Source of the DNA: Clostridia bacterium
GTDB lineage: Bacteria; Bacillota; Clostridia; Christensenellales; CAG-138
Length of the DNA stretch: 64,000 bases
Direction of reading: 5' to 3'
NCBI GenBank assembly: GCA_017514685.1
Contig: JAFWJN010000004.1
Span: forward strand, 46,356 to 110,355
Made by a program: the position numbers and the translations under genes. Below the pieces are notes generated by a model, which worked only from the letters and a program-made list of their open reading frames with translations, had not been told where the DNA came from and did no database searches. Every line of letters starts with the position of its first letter. Within the stretch, counting starts at the first letter, position 1. Shown here in pieces: positions 16,495 through 24,261 of this stretch.

Positions 16495-16929
16495 ATGAAA
16501 AACTTCCGTATCGGCTCCTGGCTGAACCTGTTTGCAGCCGTCGCGGGGATCGTAGGACTGATCGCGCTGATCGTGTCCAACAGTATCTCCTCCGCTTATG
16601 CTCTGAAAAGTGCCGGTCTCGTTACCGTAATGGCAATCGGCGGAATCCTGCTCGCGCTTGTGGCAATCTGGTCTCCCACGAAGTTCGGAAACCATGATTT
16701 CATCAGCACCGCAGCTGTTGTCGGAGCAATCGCTCTGTTCTCGGCAGTCATCGGCGCGATGATCCTCGAGCGCATCCTGATGATCGCAGGTCTGTTCTCC
16801 TATAACTCACAGAACATGACCGGCTGGAGCGTGTTCTACGCGATCGTTGTCTGCGCTGTCGCGCTTGTGATCGCAAACGTTGCGCTGATCATCGGAGCAT
16901 TCACCAAGTCTGTCAAAGAAAAAGCATAA
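16495..16929 (+). CDS. Small four-helix membrane protein following GH3 (second example)
   Basis: The 144-residue protein has four predicted membrane helices (about 9-28, 40-60, 70-98 and 110-135) and a KSVKEKA tail. It starts one base after the GH3 stop, with AAGGAGG inside the GH3 end, exactly as at 5009. Sequence similarity to the 141-residue protein is low, but size, topology, position and coupling match. No family or catalytic motif is recognised. It may be a membrane partner of the anchored glycosidase. Confidence 0.8.
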   Translation: MKNFRIGSWLNLFAAVAGIVGLIALIVSNSISSAYALKSAGLVTVMAIGGILLALVAIWSPTKFGNHDFISTAAVVGAIALFSAVIGAMILERILMIAGLFSYNSQNMTGWSVFYAIVVCAVALVIANVALIIGAFTKSVKEKA

Positions 16930-16942
16930 TACAGATAAACAG

Positions 16943-16975
16943 ACAAGGAGCCGCCCGATCAGTGCGGCTCCTTGT
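16943..16975 (+). terminator. Hairpin terminator after the third GH3 operon
   Basis: A perfect 12-bp stem (ACAAGGAGCCGC and complement) with a 9-base loop starts 13 bp after the stop. The following sequence is not T-rich, so termination efficiency is uncertain. Confidence 0.6.
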
Positions 16976-17005
16976 GATTGATTCCGGGAAGAAAGACAGC
17001 ATACA

Positions 17006-17074
17006 CAGATTACGCTGTAAAAAGTTGAGTTTATGCGGTTTTGATTGTAGTTCTTCGCCGGAATATGGTATTGT
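17006..17074 (+). promoter_or_regulatory. Putative LytTR operator and promoter of the GH2-transporter operon
   Basis: CAGATTACG (17006-17014) and GAGTTTATG (17027-17035) are direct repeats with a 12-bp spacer. Nine bp on is TTGTAG (17045-17050), then 18 bp, then TATTGT (17069-17074). The first repeat plus its flanking CTGTA is identical to the one upstream of 1473. Confidence 0.6.
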
Positions 17075-17103
17075 AAAATCAGAATAAAAGGATGGAGACA
17101 GTT

Positions 17104-19035
17104 ATGCGAGCAGCGATCAACCTTATGAACAACTGGTGCTTTACCGGCTTTGACGGTAAACCGGTTTCGGTCAATCTTCCCCATACCTGGAATGCAGTTG
17201 ACGGACAGGACGGAGGCAACGATTATAAGCGCGGAGAGTGCAAATATGAAAAGACATTTGCGCGTCCTGCGTTTGATCCGGAAAAGCAGTGCGTTTATCT
17301 TCAGTTTGACGGCGTGAATTCTTCCGCCCGCGTTCTTCTGAACGGATCGGAAGTCTGCACGCATGACGGCGGATATTCGACCTTCCGGAAAGACGTCACA
17401 GCTCTTTTACAGGAGGAGAACAGCCTTACCGTTTATGTCGACAACAGTGTCAATGACCGGGTTTATCCTCAGAAAGCGGACTTTACGTTCTACGGCGGTA
17501 TTTACCGCGAAGTACAGCTTCTGATCGTCAGCAAATCTCATTTCGATCTGGATTATTACGGAGGAAACGGAATCCAGGTGGAAGCAAAACCTGTTGAAGG
17601 ATATCAGAAGGGAAGCGTCCGCGTACGGACATGGTTTACATCCGGAGAGCCGAAGGTCGTTCTTCTGGACGCAGATGGGAAGGAAGTCGCTTCCGGGGCA
17701 GGAAACGACATTACCCTGTCGATTGAAAAGGTTCATCTCTGGAACGGACGCAAGGATCCGTATCTGTATACCGCGAAAGCCGTTCTGACGGAAAACGGAG
17801 AGGCCGCGGATGAGGTATCCGTCCGTTTCGGCGTGCGTGATTTCCATTATCATCCCAAAACGGGATTCTATCTCAACGGAAAAAGTTATCCCCTACGCGG
17901 CGTATCACGTCATCAGGACCGGAAAGGCCTCGGCAATGCAATCACCAATGAAATGCATAAAGAGGATATGGATATCATCTGCGACATCGGCGCGAATACG
18001 ATCCGTCTCGCGCACTATCAGCACGCGCAGTATTTCTATGATCTGTGCGATGAACGCGGCATGGTCGTCTGGGCGGAGATTCCCTATATTTCCGAGCATA
18101 TGCCTAACGGCAGAGAAAATACGATCAGCCAGATGAAAGAACTGATCACGCAGAATTACAATCATCCGTCGATCGTCTGCTGGGGTGTATCAAACGAAAT
18201 CACAATCAGCACAAAGGATAAGGCGGATATGCTGGACAATCACCGCGTGCTCAACGATCTCTGCCATAAAATGGATCCGACGCGCTTTACGACGCTTGCC
18301 TGCTACGCAATGTGCGGACCGTTCAATAAAGTCGCGCATATCACCGATACGGTTTCGTGGAACCTGTATCTTGGCTGGTATGTTCCGGGCATGTGGCTGA
18401 ATGATGTCTGGATGCGTTTCTTCCATATGGTCTATCCGGACCGCTGCCTGGGCTATTCCGAGTACGGATGCGAAGGCATGCCGAACCTGCATTCCTCTCA
18501 TCCGAGAAGAGGAGATCACACCGAGGAATATCAGGCAAAATATCATGAGTATATGCTGAAATGCTTCGAGCGCAATCCTTACATGTGGGCTACGCATGTC
18601 TGGAACATGTTCGATTTCGCGGCCGACGCCCGCAATCAGGGCGGCGAACCCGGCATGAATCATAAAGGACTTGTCACGTTTGACCGCAAGACAAAGAAAG
18701 ACAGTTTCTATCTGTATAAAGCCTGGTGGTCGGATGAACCGTTCGTCCACATCTGCTCCAAGCGCTTTGTCGAGCGCACGGAGGACAAGATTGCGGTGAA
18801 GGTTTATTCTAACCAGAACCAGATCACTCTATATGTCAACGGCGATAAGTTCGAAACGAAGTACGGCAGTCATGTATTTACTTTTACAGTCCCGATGAGC
18901 GCCAATCTCGAAATCAAAGCGGCCGGCGGGGAGTGCAGCGATACCGCTTCTTTCCGCAAGGTCAGCAAAGCAAATCCTGCCTACACCTTAAAAGAGGCAG
19001 GCGACAAGGGCGCGAACTGGACCAATCAAGAATAA
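17104..19035 (+). CDS. GH2 family glycosidase (beta-galactosidase/beta-glucuronidase type), cytoplasmic
   Basis: The 643-residue protein has no signal peptide. The order is jelly-roll domain (about 1-150; NLPHTWNAVDG, YEKTF), Ig-like domain (about 170-255; HLWNGRKDPYLY, FGVRDF) and TIM barrel (about 260-550; LRGVSRHQDRKGLG). The acid/base is E365 in WGVSNE and the nucleophile E453 in GYSEYG. It is short for the family because it lacks the extra C-terminal domains of large beta-galactosidases. The start at 17104 was chosen over 17092 because GGAGA lies 6 bp before it. It is followed by a sugar symporter, so the pair probably imports and hydrolyses a beta-linked oligosaccharide or glycoside. 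Beta-galactosidase versus glucuronidase cannot be decided here. Confidence 0.92.
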   Translation: MRAAINLMNNWCFTGFDGKPVSVNLPHTWNAVDGQDGGNDYKRGECKYEKTFARPAFDPEKQCVYLQFDGVNSSARVLLNGSEVCTHDGGYSTFRKDVTALLQEENSLTVYVDNSVNDRVYPQKADFTFYGGIYREVQLLIVSKSHFDLDYYGGNGIQVEAKPVEGYQKGSVRVRTWFTSGEPKVVLLDADGKEVASGAGNDITLSIEKVHLWNGRKDPYLYTAKAVLTENGEAADEVSVRFGVRDFHYHPKTGFYLNGKSYPLRGVSRHQDRKGLGNAITNEMHKEDMDIICDIGANTIRLAHYQHAQYFYDLCDERGMVVWAEIPYISEHMPNGRENTISQMKELITQNYNHPSIVCWGVSNEITISTKDKADMLDNHRVLNDLCHKMDPTRFTTLACYAMCGPFNKVAHITDTVSWNLYLGWYVPGMWLNDVWMRFFHMVYPDRCLGYSEYGCEGMPNLHSSHPRRGDHTEEYQAKYHEYMLKCFERNPYMWATHVWNMFDFAADARNQGGEPGMNHKGLVTFDRKTKKDSFYLYKAWWSDEPFVHICSKRFVERTEDKIAVKVYSNQNQITLYVNGDKFETKYGSHVFTFTVPMSANLEIKAAGGECSDTASFRKVSKANPAYTLKEAGDKGANWTNQE

Positions 19036-19053
19036 GGGGGAAAACAGGGAATC

Positions 19054-20853
19054 ATGGAAACCAATCATGCAGTCAACCGCGCAAAGCAGTGGCAGATCGC
19101 GCTGTTCCCGTTTAATAACGCGGCAACCAACGTCTACTTTGCGTTCTACACCTACTTTACGTATTATGCGATCATGTATCTGTCCGGCTCAACGGCAGCC
19201 GCTCTGGGCGGAGCAGTCGCGAGCGCGGCGGTCGTTCTGGCGATCAGCACGTTCAACTCTTTGTTTGCTCCTCTGATGAGGATCTTTGACGGTATTACCG
19301 ACCCGATCTGCGGCGGCCTTATGGACCGTACCGCTACCAAAATCGGTAAATTCCGCCCGTTCATGATCATCGGCAACTGCCTTTTGGCGCTGTCCCTGAT
19401 CCTGATGATGGTGGTTTTCCGCGGACTTCCCGATTCCGTCGGCTGGCTCCGCTGGGTCGTCTACATTGTGAGCTATGTTGTTTACGTTATCGGTTACACC
19501 GCTCAGTGCGCCTGCACCAAGGCCGGCCAGACTTGTCTGACCAATGACCCCAAACAGCGCAGCCAGTTCGTTATCTGGAACATGATCGGCATGATCGGTT
19601 CGATCGTTCTGATCAACGTCATGGCGGGCGGCGTTCTTACCAACGAAGCCATCTGCGCAAAGGGAACCATTACCTATATCGTGAACGGGGAAGAGACCAT
19701 GCTGCGCGGCGCGGCATACGGCCCGCAGTTCTATAACATCATGGTTCCGTTCGTTATCATCCTTTCCGGTATTTATACCGCTCTTGCGGTTGCGGCCATC
19801 TCCGAAAAGGACCGTCCCGAATTCTGGGGCGTTTCCGAAAAGCCCGCGAAGTTCAAGGATTATATCGGCATTCTGAAGGGAAACAAGGAGATCCGCTGGC
19901 TGGTGCTTTCCGCCGGTCTCAACAAGCTTGCTTCCACCGTCGCGACCTCCGGGACCGTGGCATTCCTGGTCTACGGCTGTCTGATGGGCGACTATAACGG
20001 ACTGTTCATTCCGTTCTACGCACTGTGCTTCATCTTCATGGGAATCTTCTTCCTCTGGGGAAGCAAAACCGCGGGACAGAAAGGCCAGAAGCGAGGCGTG
20101 GCGCAGTTTACGGCATTCGCGTTCCTGTTCTATATCGGCGTTCTGATCCTGCTGTGCCTGTACAATCATGAGAATCCCGCCACCTGGCTTTCCCTCTACA
20201 CGACCGACGGCGGTTTCCGCATCACGATCAACCTGTATACGATTCTGTTCATCGTCTTCTATGGCTGCGGCTACGGCGCGTTTAACTGCTGCGACAACCT
20301 GACGATCCCGATGGTTGCCGACTGCACCGACTATGAGACCTACCGTTCCGGCAACTATGTTCCGGGCATCATGGGAACCGTGTTCAGCCTGGTGGACAAG
20401 CTGATCTCGTCCCTGCAGACGCTGCTTCTGCAGATCTTCATCGTCTTCCTGGTACCGGGACTCAACGCTCTTCCGGCGGAAGGAACTCCCTACATGCCGG
20501 GCATGAAGCTCTCCGCAATCATCTGCTTCTGCCTGCTGCCGATGGCTTCCTGGCTGGTTACGATCTTCTGCATGACGCGCTACTCGCTGTCCGGCAGAAA
20601 GATGCAGGAAGTCCAGGCGGTCAACGCAGTCCGTAAGGCGGCTGTCCAGGGCGGCATGTCCATGGAGGAAGCGATGGCGACCTGGCAGACCATTGATCAG
20701 GTTCCCGCAGAATACGTGCATCCGATCAAGGAAAGCGGCAAGAAAGAATCGATCTTTGACAAACTGTATCAGAAGTTCTTCACGAAGACCGAGAACGTTT
20801 CCGGCGTTCCGAGCGCAAATGCCATTGAGATTCCGGAACAGTACCGCAAATAA
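19054..20853 (+). CDS. GPH-family (MFS-like) glycoside:cation symporter
   Basis: The 599-residue membrane protein has about 12 helices. The start region (PFNNAATNVYFAFYTYFTYYA), DGITDPICGGLMDRT and KIGKFRPFM are hallmarks of the glycoside-pentoside-hexuronide symporter family, which brings sugars or glycosides in with Na+ or H+. It is longer than usual (about 450-500), with an extended loop near residue 210 and a hydrophilic C-terminal tail of about 80 residues. The GH2 gene ends 18 bp upstream and the two form one operon ending in a terminator. It likely supplies the GH2 substrate. Confidence 0.9.
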   Translation: METNHAVNRAKQWQIALFPFNNAATNVYFAFYTYFTYYAIMYLSGSTAAALGGAVASAAVVLAISTFNSLFAPLMRIFDGITDPICGGLMDRTATKIGKFRPFMIIGNCLLALSLILMMVVFRGLPDSVGWLRWVVYIVSYVVYVIGYTAQCACTKAGQTCLTNDPKQRSQFVIWNMIGMIGSIVLINVMAGGVLTNEAICAKGTITYIVNGEETMLRGAAYGPQFYNIMVPFVIILSGIYTALAVAAISEKDRPEFWGVSEKPAKFKDYIGILKGNKEIRWLVLSAGLNKLASTVATSGTVAFLVYGCLMGDYNGLFIPFYALCFIFMGIFFLWGSKTAGQKGQKRGVAQFTAFAFLFYIGVLILLCLYNHENPATWLSLYTTDGGFRITINLYTILFIVFYGCGYGAFNCCDNLTIPMVADCTDYETYRSGNYVPGIMGTVFSLVDKLISSLQTLLLQIFIVFLVPGLNALPAEGTPYMPGMKLSAIICFCLLPMASWLVTIFCMTRYSLSGRKMQEVQAVNAVRKAAVQGGMSMEEAMATWQTIDQVPAEYVHPIKESGKKESIFDKLYQKFFTKTENVSGVPSANAIEIPEQYRK

Positions 20854-20874
20854 TTGATCTCAGAATCAAAACAG

Positions 20875-20907
20875 CAGCCGCCCTTTTCGGGCGGCTGTTC
20901 CGTTTTT
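20875..20907. terminator. Bidirectional terminator between the symporter and the flavoprotein gene
   Basis: A 9-bp GC-rich stem (CAGCCGCCC / GGGCGGCTG) is followed by TTCCGTTTTT on the plus strand and, less clearly, a T-rich run on the minus strand. The flanking genes converge on it. Confidence 0.75.
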
Positions 20908-20927
20908 GGAAAGATTCTGTTTTTTGA

Positions 20928-22985
20928 TTACAGTTTCATGGCGATGTCCCAGGCTTTCCAGATAACGGTCCTGAGGTTCCCGACCCGGTCTGCATCGCCG
21001 ACAACATGGATGTTTCCGCCTTTTTTCACGAGAGGAGCGGGATCGTATCCTGCCGACAGGATCACGCTGTCTCCTTCGAGGGAGAACGTACGGTCTTCCC
21101 GCTTTGCGTATACGCTCACGCCGGTATCCGTGATCTCTTTCACGGTGGTTTCCAGATAAACGGGCACCTGGTTCGTTTCAAAGAAATCCCTTAAATAGCT
21201 GGAGTTCGCGAGGCAGACCCCTTTTGCGGCGATCAGATCGTTTTTCATCTCGACAATTACGGGCTTCTTCCCTTTCAGATACAGATCGTACGCGATTTCA
21301 CATCCGGTCAGCCCTCCGCCGATGACGATTACGTTCTCGCCGACGGACCGGGTGCCGTTCAGATAGTCGCAGGCTTCGATCGCCTTCTCGATTCCGGGAA
21401 CGGGAATGCGCCGGGGGATGGCGCCGGTCGCGATCACGAAGGCGTCCGCCTGGATTGACGACAGATCCGATACTTCCGTGTTCAGATGCACCTCGATGGG
21501 AAGCGACTCGATCTGCCTGCGGTACCATTCGATCAGGGCGCGGTCGTTTTCCTTGAAAGAAGGCGCCGCGGCCGCGATGAAAACGCCGCCGAGCCGGTCG
21601 CTCTTCTCGTACAGGGTAACGTTATGTCCCCGCAGCGCGGCGATCCGCGCAGTTTCCATTCCGCCGATTCCGCCACCGATGACTGCGATCTTCTTTGGAG
21701 CGGCAGCGGGACGGATCCGGTACTTTTTGGATTGCATGGTACGCGGGTTCAGAGCGCAGCGCGCCATTCCGGAGGTATCGGCAAGCGACTGATCGTTAGC
21801 GACTCCCTGATAATGTGCCATGTTGAAACATCCGTTGTGGCAGCAGATACAGGGCATGATCTCTTCTTCTTTTCCCTTTAACAACTTCGTGATCCATTCG
21901 GGATCGACTAAAAATTGTCTTGCCATGCCAACGGCATCGATTTGCCCTTTTTCAATGGCTTCCGCTCCGGTTTTGGGATCCATGCGTCCCGCGCAAACCA
22001 CGGGAATATGAACCAGCGGACGGATATGCGCGACATCTTCCAGATTGCAGGCCTTTGGCATATAGGCCGGGGGATGCGCCCAGTACCAGGCATCATATGT
22101 TCCGTTGTCACAGTTGAGCATATCGTATCCGGCTTCCTCCAGATAGCGGACCGCTTTTTCACTTTCCTCCATGTCCCGGCCGACTTCCGTATATGATTCT
22201 CCCGGAAGAGCGCCCCTTTGGAAATCTTTCGTCTTGGAGACAACGGAATAGCGGAGCGAGACGGGGAAGTCGTTTCCACAGACTGCTTTGATCTCTTTTA
22301 CGATCCGGACCGGGAGCCGGTAACGGTTTTCAAAGGAACCGCCCCATTCGTCCGTACGGTGATTCGTATACCCGTAAGTGAACTGGTCAAGAAGATACCC
22401 TTCATGGACCGCGTGGATCTCGACTCCGTCGACCCCTGCTTCTTTGCACAGCTTTGCGGTCTTCGCAAAGGCGGAGATAATGTCCTCAATCTCGGGAACG
22501 GTCAGAGCCCGGCATTGGATGCCGTCCGCCCAGCGGGAAGGAAGTTCACTCGGGGAAGCGCAAAGATAGGAAGCGTCAACGAATGGCTTTGCGAGCGTTC
22601 CGAGCAGTTTGTTTTTCAGCAGCAGGACAAGCGAGTCGGTGATCGCAAAGGAACGACCGAATCCCGCGGTCAGCTGCACAAACAGTTTCGCGCCGGTTTT
22701 GTGAAATTCGGTCATATATGATTTCAGCTCGCGGAACATGCCCGGATTCTGCCAGAGCCAGCGTCCCAGAATCGGGTCTTTCAGCGGGGCGATCCCCGGG
22801 ATGATAAGGCCGACATTGTTTTTTGCGCGTTCCATGAAAAAGGCTGCGGCTTCCTTGTCAAAATGATTCGGTTCCATCCAGCCGAAGAGGGATGTTCCGC
22901 CCATCGGAAGCAGGACGATCCGGTTTTTGATCTCCACATTACCGATCTTCCAGGGTGTGAAAAGAGACTTGTATTTCGGATTCAA
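20928..22985 (-). CDS. NADH:flavin oxidoreductase, old-yellow-enzyme/2,4-dienoyl-CoA reductase (BaiCD-like) type
   Basis: The 685-residue protein has an N-terminal FMN TIM barrel (YKSLFTPWKIGNVEIKNRIV; GVDGVEIHAVHEGYLLDQF), a Cys cluster (CICCHNGC plus RCALNP) for a 4Fe-4S centre, then FAD (IGGGIGGMETARIAA) and NAD(P) (IGGGLTGCEIAYD) binding regions. This is the FadH/enoate-reductase architecture, which reduces activated C=C bonds. The TTG start is supported by AAAGGAGG 8 bp upstream; the frame extends further but overlaps the promoter. The gene is convergent with the GH2-symporter operon. A role in reducing aglycones freed by the glycosidases, or fatty or bile acids, is possible but not shown. 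Confidence 0.9.
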   Translation of the reverse strand: MNPKYKSLFTPWKIGNVEIKNRIVLLPMGGTSLFGWMEPNHFDKEAAAFFMERAKNNVGLIIPGIAPLKDPILGRWLWQNPGMFRELKSYMTEFHKTGAKLFVQLTAGFGRSFAITDSLVLLLKNKLLGTLAKPFVDASYLCASPSELPSRWADGIQCRALTVPEIEDIISAFAKTAKLCKEAGVDGVEIHAVHEGYLLDQFTYGYTNHRTDEWGGSFENRYRLPVRIVKEIKAVCGNDFPVSLRYSVVSKTKDFQRGALPGESYTEVGRDMEESEKAVRYLEEAGYDMLNCDNGTYDAWYWAHPPAYMPKACNLEDVAHIRPLVHIPVVCAGRMDPKTGAEAIEKGQIDAVGMARQFLVDPEWITKLLKGKEEEIMPCICCHNGCFNMAHYQGVANDQSLADTSGMARCALNPRTMQSKKYRIRPAAAPKKIAVIGGGIGGMETARIAALRGHNVTLYEKSDRLGGVFIAAAAPSFKENDRALIEWYRRQIESLPIEVHLNTEVSDLSSIQADAFVIATGAIPRRIPVPGIEKAIEACDYLNGTRSVGENVIVIGGGLTGCEIAYDLYLKGKKPVIVEMKNDLIAAKGVCLANSSYLRDFFETNQVPVYLETTVKEITDTGVSVYAKREDRTFSLEGDSVILSAGYDPAPLVKKGGNIHVVGDADRVGNLRTVIWKAWDIAMKL

Positions 22986-23021
22986 AGAGTTAACCTCCTT
23001 TGAAAAACAGTTTCTGATAGT

Positions 23022-23050
23022 ATTATAGGAAAAGCGGAAAACCGTGTCAA
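23022..23050 (-). promoter_or_regulatory. Consensus sigma-A promoter of the flavoprotein gene
   Basis: On the minus strand TTGACA (23050-23045) and TATAAT (23027-23022) are separated by exactly 17 bp. Both boxes are a perfect match, 36 bp before the TTG start. Confidence 0.9.
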
Positions 23051-23090
23051 GAATTGTCAAAACAGTGTAAAATAATTTGGGCTTAAACGC

Positions 23091-23119
23091 TTGCGCACAC
23101 AGCCAAAAAAGAATATAAT
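23091..23119 (+). promoter_or_regulatory. Promoter of the cytidylate-kinase-like gene
   Basis: TTGCGC (23091-23096), a 17-bp spacer and a perfect TATAAT (23114-23119) precede the AGGAG ribosome site. Confidence 0.75.
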
Positions 23120-23164
23120 AATAAAGATAAAAGACAGATACCGGATATGGAGGAGCGAAAAACT

Positions 23165-23770
23165 GTGAAGTATTCGATTGTGACGATCAGCCGCCAGTTC
23201 GGGAGCGGCGGAAGAAGTATCGGCAAGAAACTGGCCGAGCGTCTGGGATTTACCTATTACGACAAGGAACTGGTCAAACAGGTTTCCCTGGCGACCGGCT
23301 TTGCGCCCGATTATATAGAGGAAAAAGGAGAATACGCGCAAAGCCGCAGCCGCCTGTCCTACCTGTTTACCACGACAGGGACCGCAGGCGTGATGAACGG
23401 CATGTCCGCTGCCGATTATCTTTACACGATGCAGAGAAAAGTGATCCTGGACATCGCGGAAAAAGGAAACTGCGTGATCGTCGGAAGATGCGCGGATTAC
23501 ATTCTGCGGGAACGGGATGACGTTCTCAACGCGTTTATCCACGCGCCGAAGGAGTACCGTGCTGAGCGCATCGTAAGACTGTACGGCGAATCGGAACAGA
23601 CTCCTTTCAAGCGGCTGGACGATAAGGACGGTAAGCGCCGCGTCAATTATGAGCATTTCACAGGGAGAACATGGGGCGCATCCGAAAACTATGATATTTC
23701 GGTCAATACCGAAGCGATCGGCGAAGATGCCTGCGTAGAGCTTCTTTACCGGATCGTTCTTGGAAAATAG
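23165..23770 (+). CDS. Cytidylate kinase-like family protein
   Basis: The 201-residue protein has a P-loop-like start, ISRQFGSGGRSIGKKLAERL, followed by YYDKELV and VIVGRCADYIL, the pattern of the cytidylate-kinase-like family (Cytidylate_kin2) widespread in Clostridia. The GTG start is preferred to an ATG 18 bp upstream because GGAGGAG overlaps that ATG and lies 9 bp before the GTG. Members resemble nucleotide kinases, but their substrate is not firmly known and they are distinct from the essential Cmk. It is a single-gene unit with its own promoter and terminator. Confidence 0.85.
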   Translation: MKYSIVTISRQFGSGGRSIGKKLAERLGFTYYDKELVKQVSLATGFAPDYIEEKGEYAQSRSRLSYLFTTTGTAGVMNGMSAADYLYTMQRKVILDIAEKGNCVIVGRCADYILRERDDVLNAFIHAPKEYRAERIVRLYGESEQTPFKRLDDKDGKRRVNYEHFTGRTWGASENYDISVNTEAIGEDACVELLYRIVLGK

Positions 23771-23795
23771 CAGGATCAGATCAGATATTTTTCAG

Positions 23796-23832
23796 GCCAT
23801 GGAGGCAGAACACGCTTCCATGGCTGTTTTTT
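23796..23832 (+). terminator. Rho-independent terminator
   Basis: The stem GCCATGGAGG / CTTCCATGGC is followed by TGTTTTTTG. It ends the cytidylate-kinase-like unit just before the histidine operon promoter. Confidence 0.8.
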
Positions 23833-23856
23833 GCCGTAAAATATAGGAAAACAGCG

Positions 23857-23888
23857 TTGACTTTAGCATGCTAATGTGTTAGCATGAT
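23857..23888 (+). promoter_or_regulatory. Histidine operon promoter with overlapping palindromic operator boxes
   Basis: TTGACT (23857-23862), a 17-bp spacer and TAGCAT (23880-23885) form the promoter. The spacer contains the perfect palindrome TTAGCATGCTAA (23863-23874). A second box, TTAGCATGAT (23879-23888), lies 16 bp later and covers the -10. Such an overlap is expected for a repressor, and the first gene of the operon encodes a TrpR-fold repressor-like protein. The binding assignment is inferred. Confidence 0.7.
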
Positions 23889-23946
23889 GAAGTATTCAAA
23901 AATCGGAATGCTGAAGAAAGGATGATCCTTCGGGATCGAAAGAGAC

Positions 23947-24261
23947 ATGAGCAGGGAACAGATAAAAGAATCTCTTGCAAACCTGTACCGGGCAATCACA
24001 ATGATTGAGAACGAGGATGAGATGGAGGCCTTTTTGACAGACCTCTGCACGATCAAGGAACTGCAGGATATGGCACAGAGACTCAGCGCGGCAAAAATGC
24101 TGAAAAACGGTGAGAACTATCTGAACATCGCATCCGAGATCGGAATCAGCACAGCCACGATCAGCCGTGTCAGCAGGGCGCTGAACTACGGGACCGGCGG
24201 ATATGATATGGTTCTGGAAAAACTGAAGGAAGATGCGAAAGCCCCGGAGGAGGAAGCATGA
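23947..24261 (+). CDS. YerC/YecD-type TrpR-superfamily regulator, probable histidine operon repressor
   Basis: The 104-residue all-helical protein shows the TrpR/YerC pattern: an N-terminal helical region (LANLYRAITMIENEDEMEAFLTDL), TIKELQDMAQRLSAAKML, and a helix-turn-helix NIASEIGISTATISRVSRAL. TrpR-fold regulators are dimers that bind palindromes when a small ligand is bound. A YerC-like gene at the head of his operons in Firmicutes has been proposed as the histidine regulator, and the palindromic TTAGCATG boxes over this promoter fit autoregulation. It overlaps hisZ by 4 bp. A small GATCC-TTCG-GGATC hairpin (23924-23937) sits just before its start. Confidence 0.85.
   Translation: MSREQIKESLANLYRAITMIENEDEMEAFLTDLCTIKELQDMAQRLSAAKMLKNGENYLNIASEIGISTATISRVSRALNYGTGGYDMVLEKLKEDAKAPEEEA

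Noticed and set aside
13326-16580. Very long open frames antisense to the GH3, symporter and hisG-hisD genes (for example 13326-16580, 2614-4539, 19189-20721 and 25604-26947, minus strand)
   Set aside because: They mirror the codon pattern of real genes on the other strand, have low-complexity unlikely protein sequences, no domain motifs and no ribosome sites.
22986-23060. Longer N-terminus of the flavoprotein starting at 23060
   Set aside because: It would include the promoter boxes and the ribosome site as coding sequence. The TTG at 22985 has AAAGGAGG at the right distance.
23857-23946. T-box or histidine-rich leader peptide before the histidine operon
   Set aside because: The leader is only about 60 nt. 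The one small frame in it (from 23922) contains no run of histidines, and no T-box core is present.
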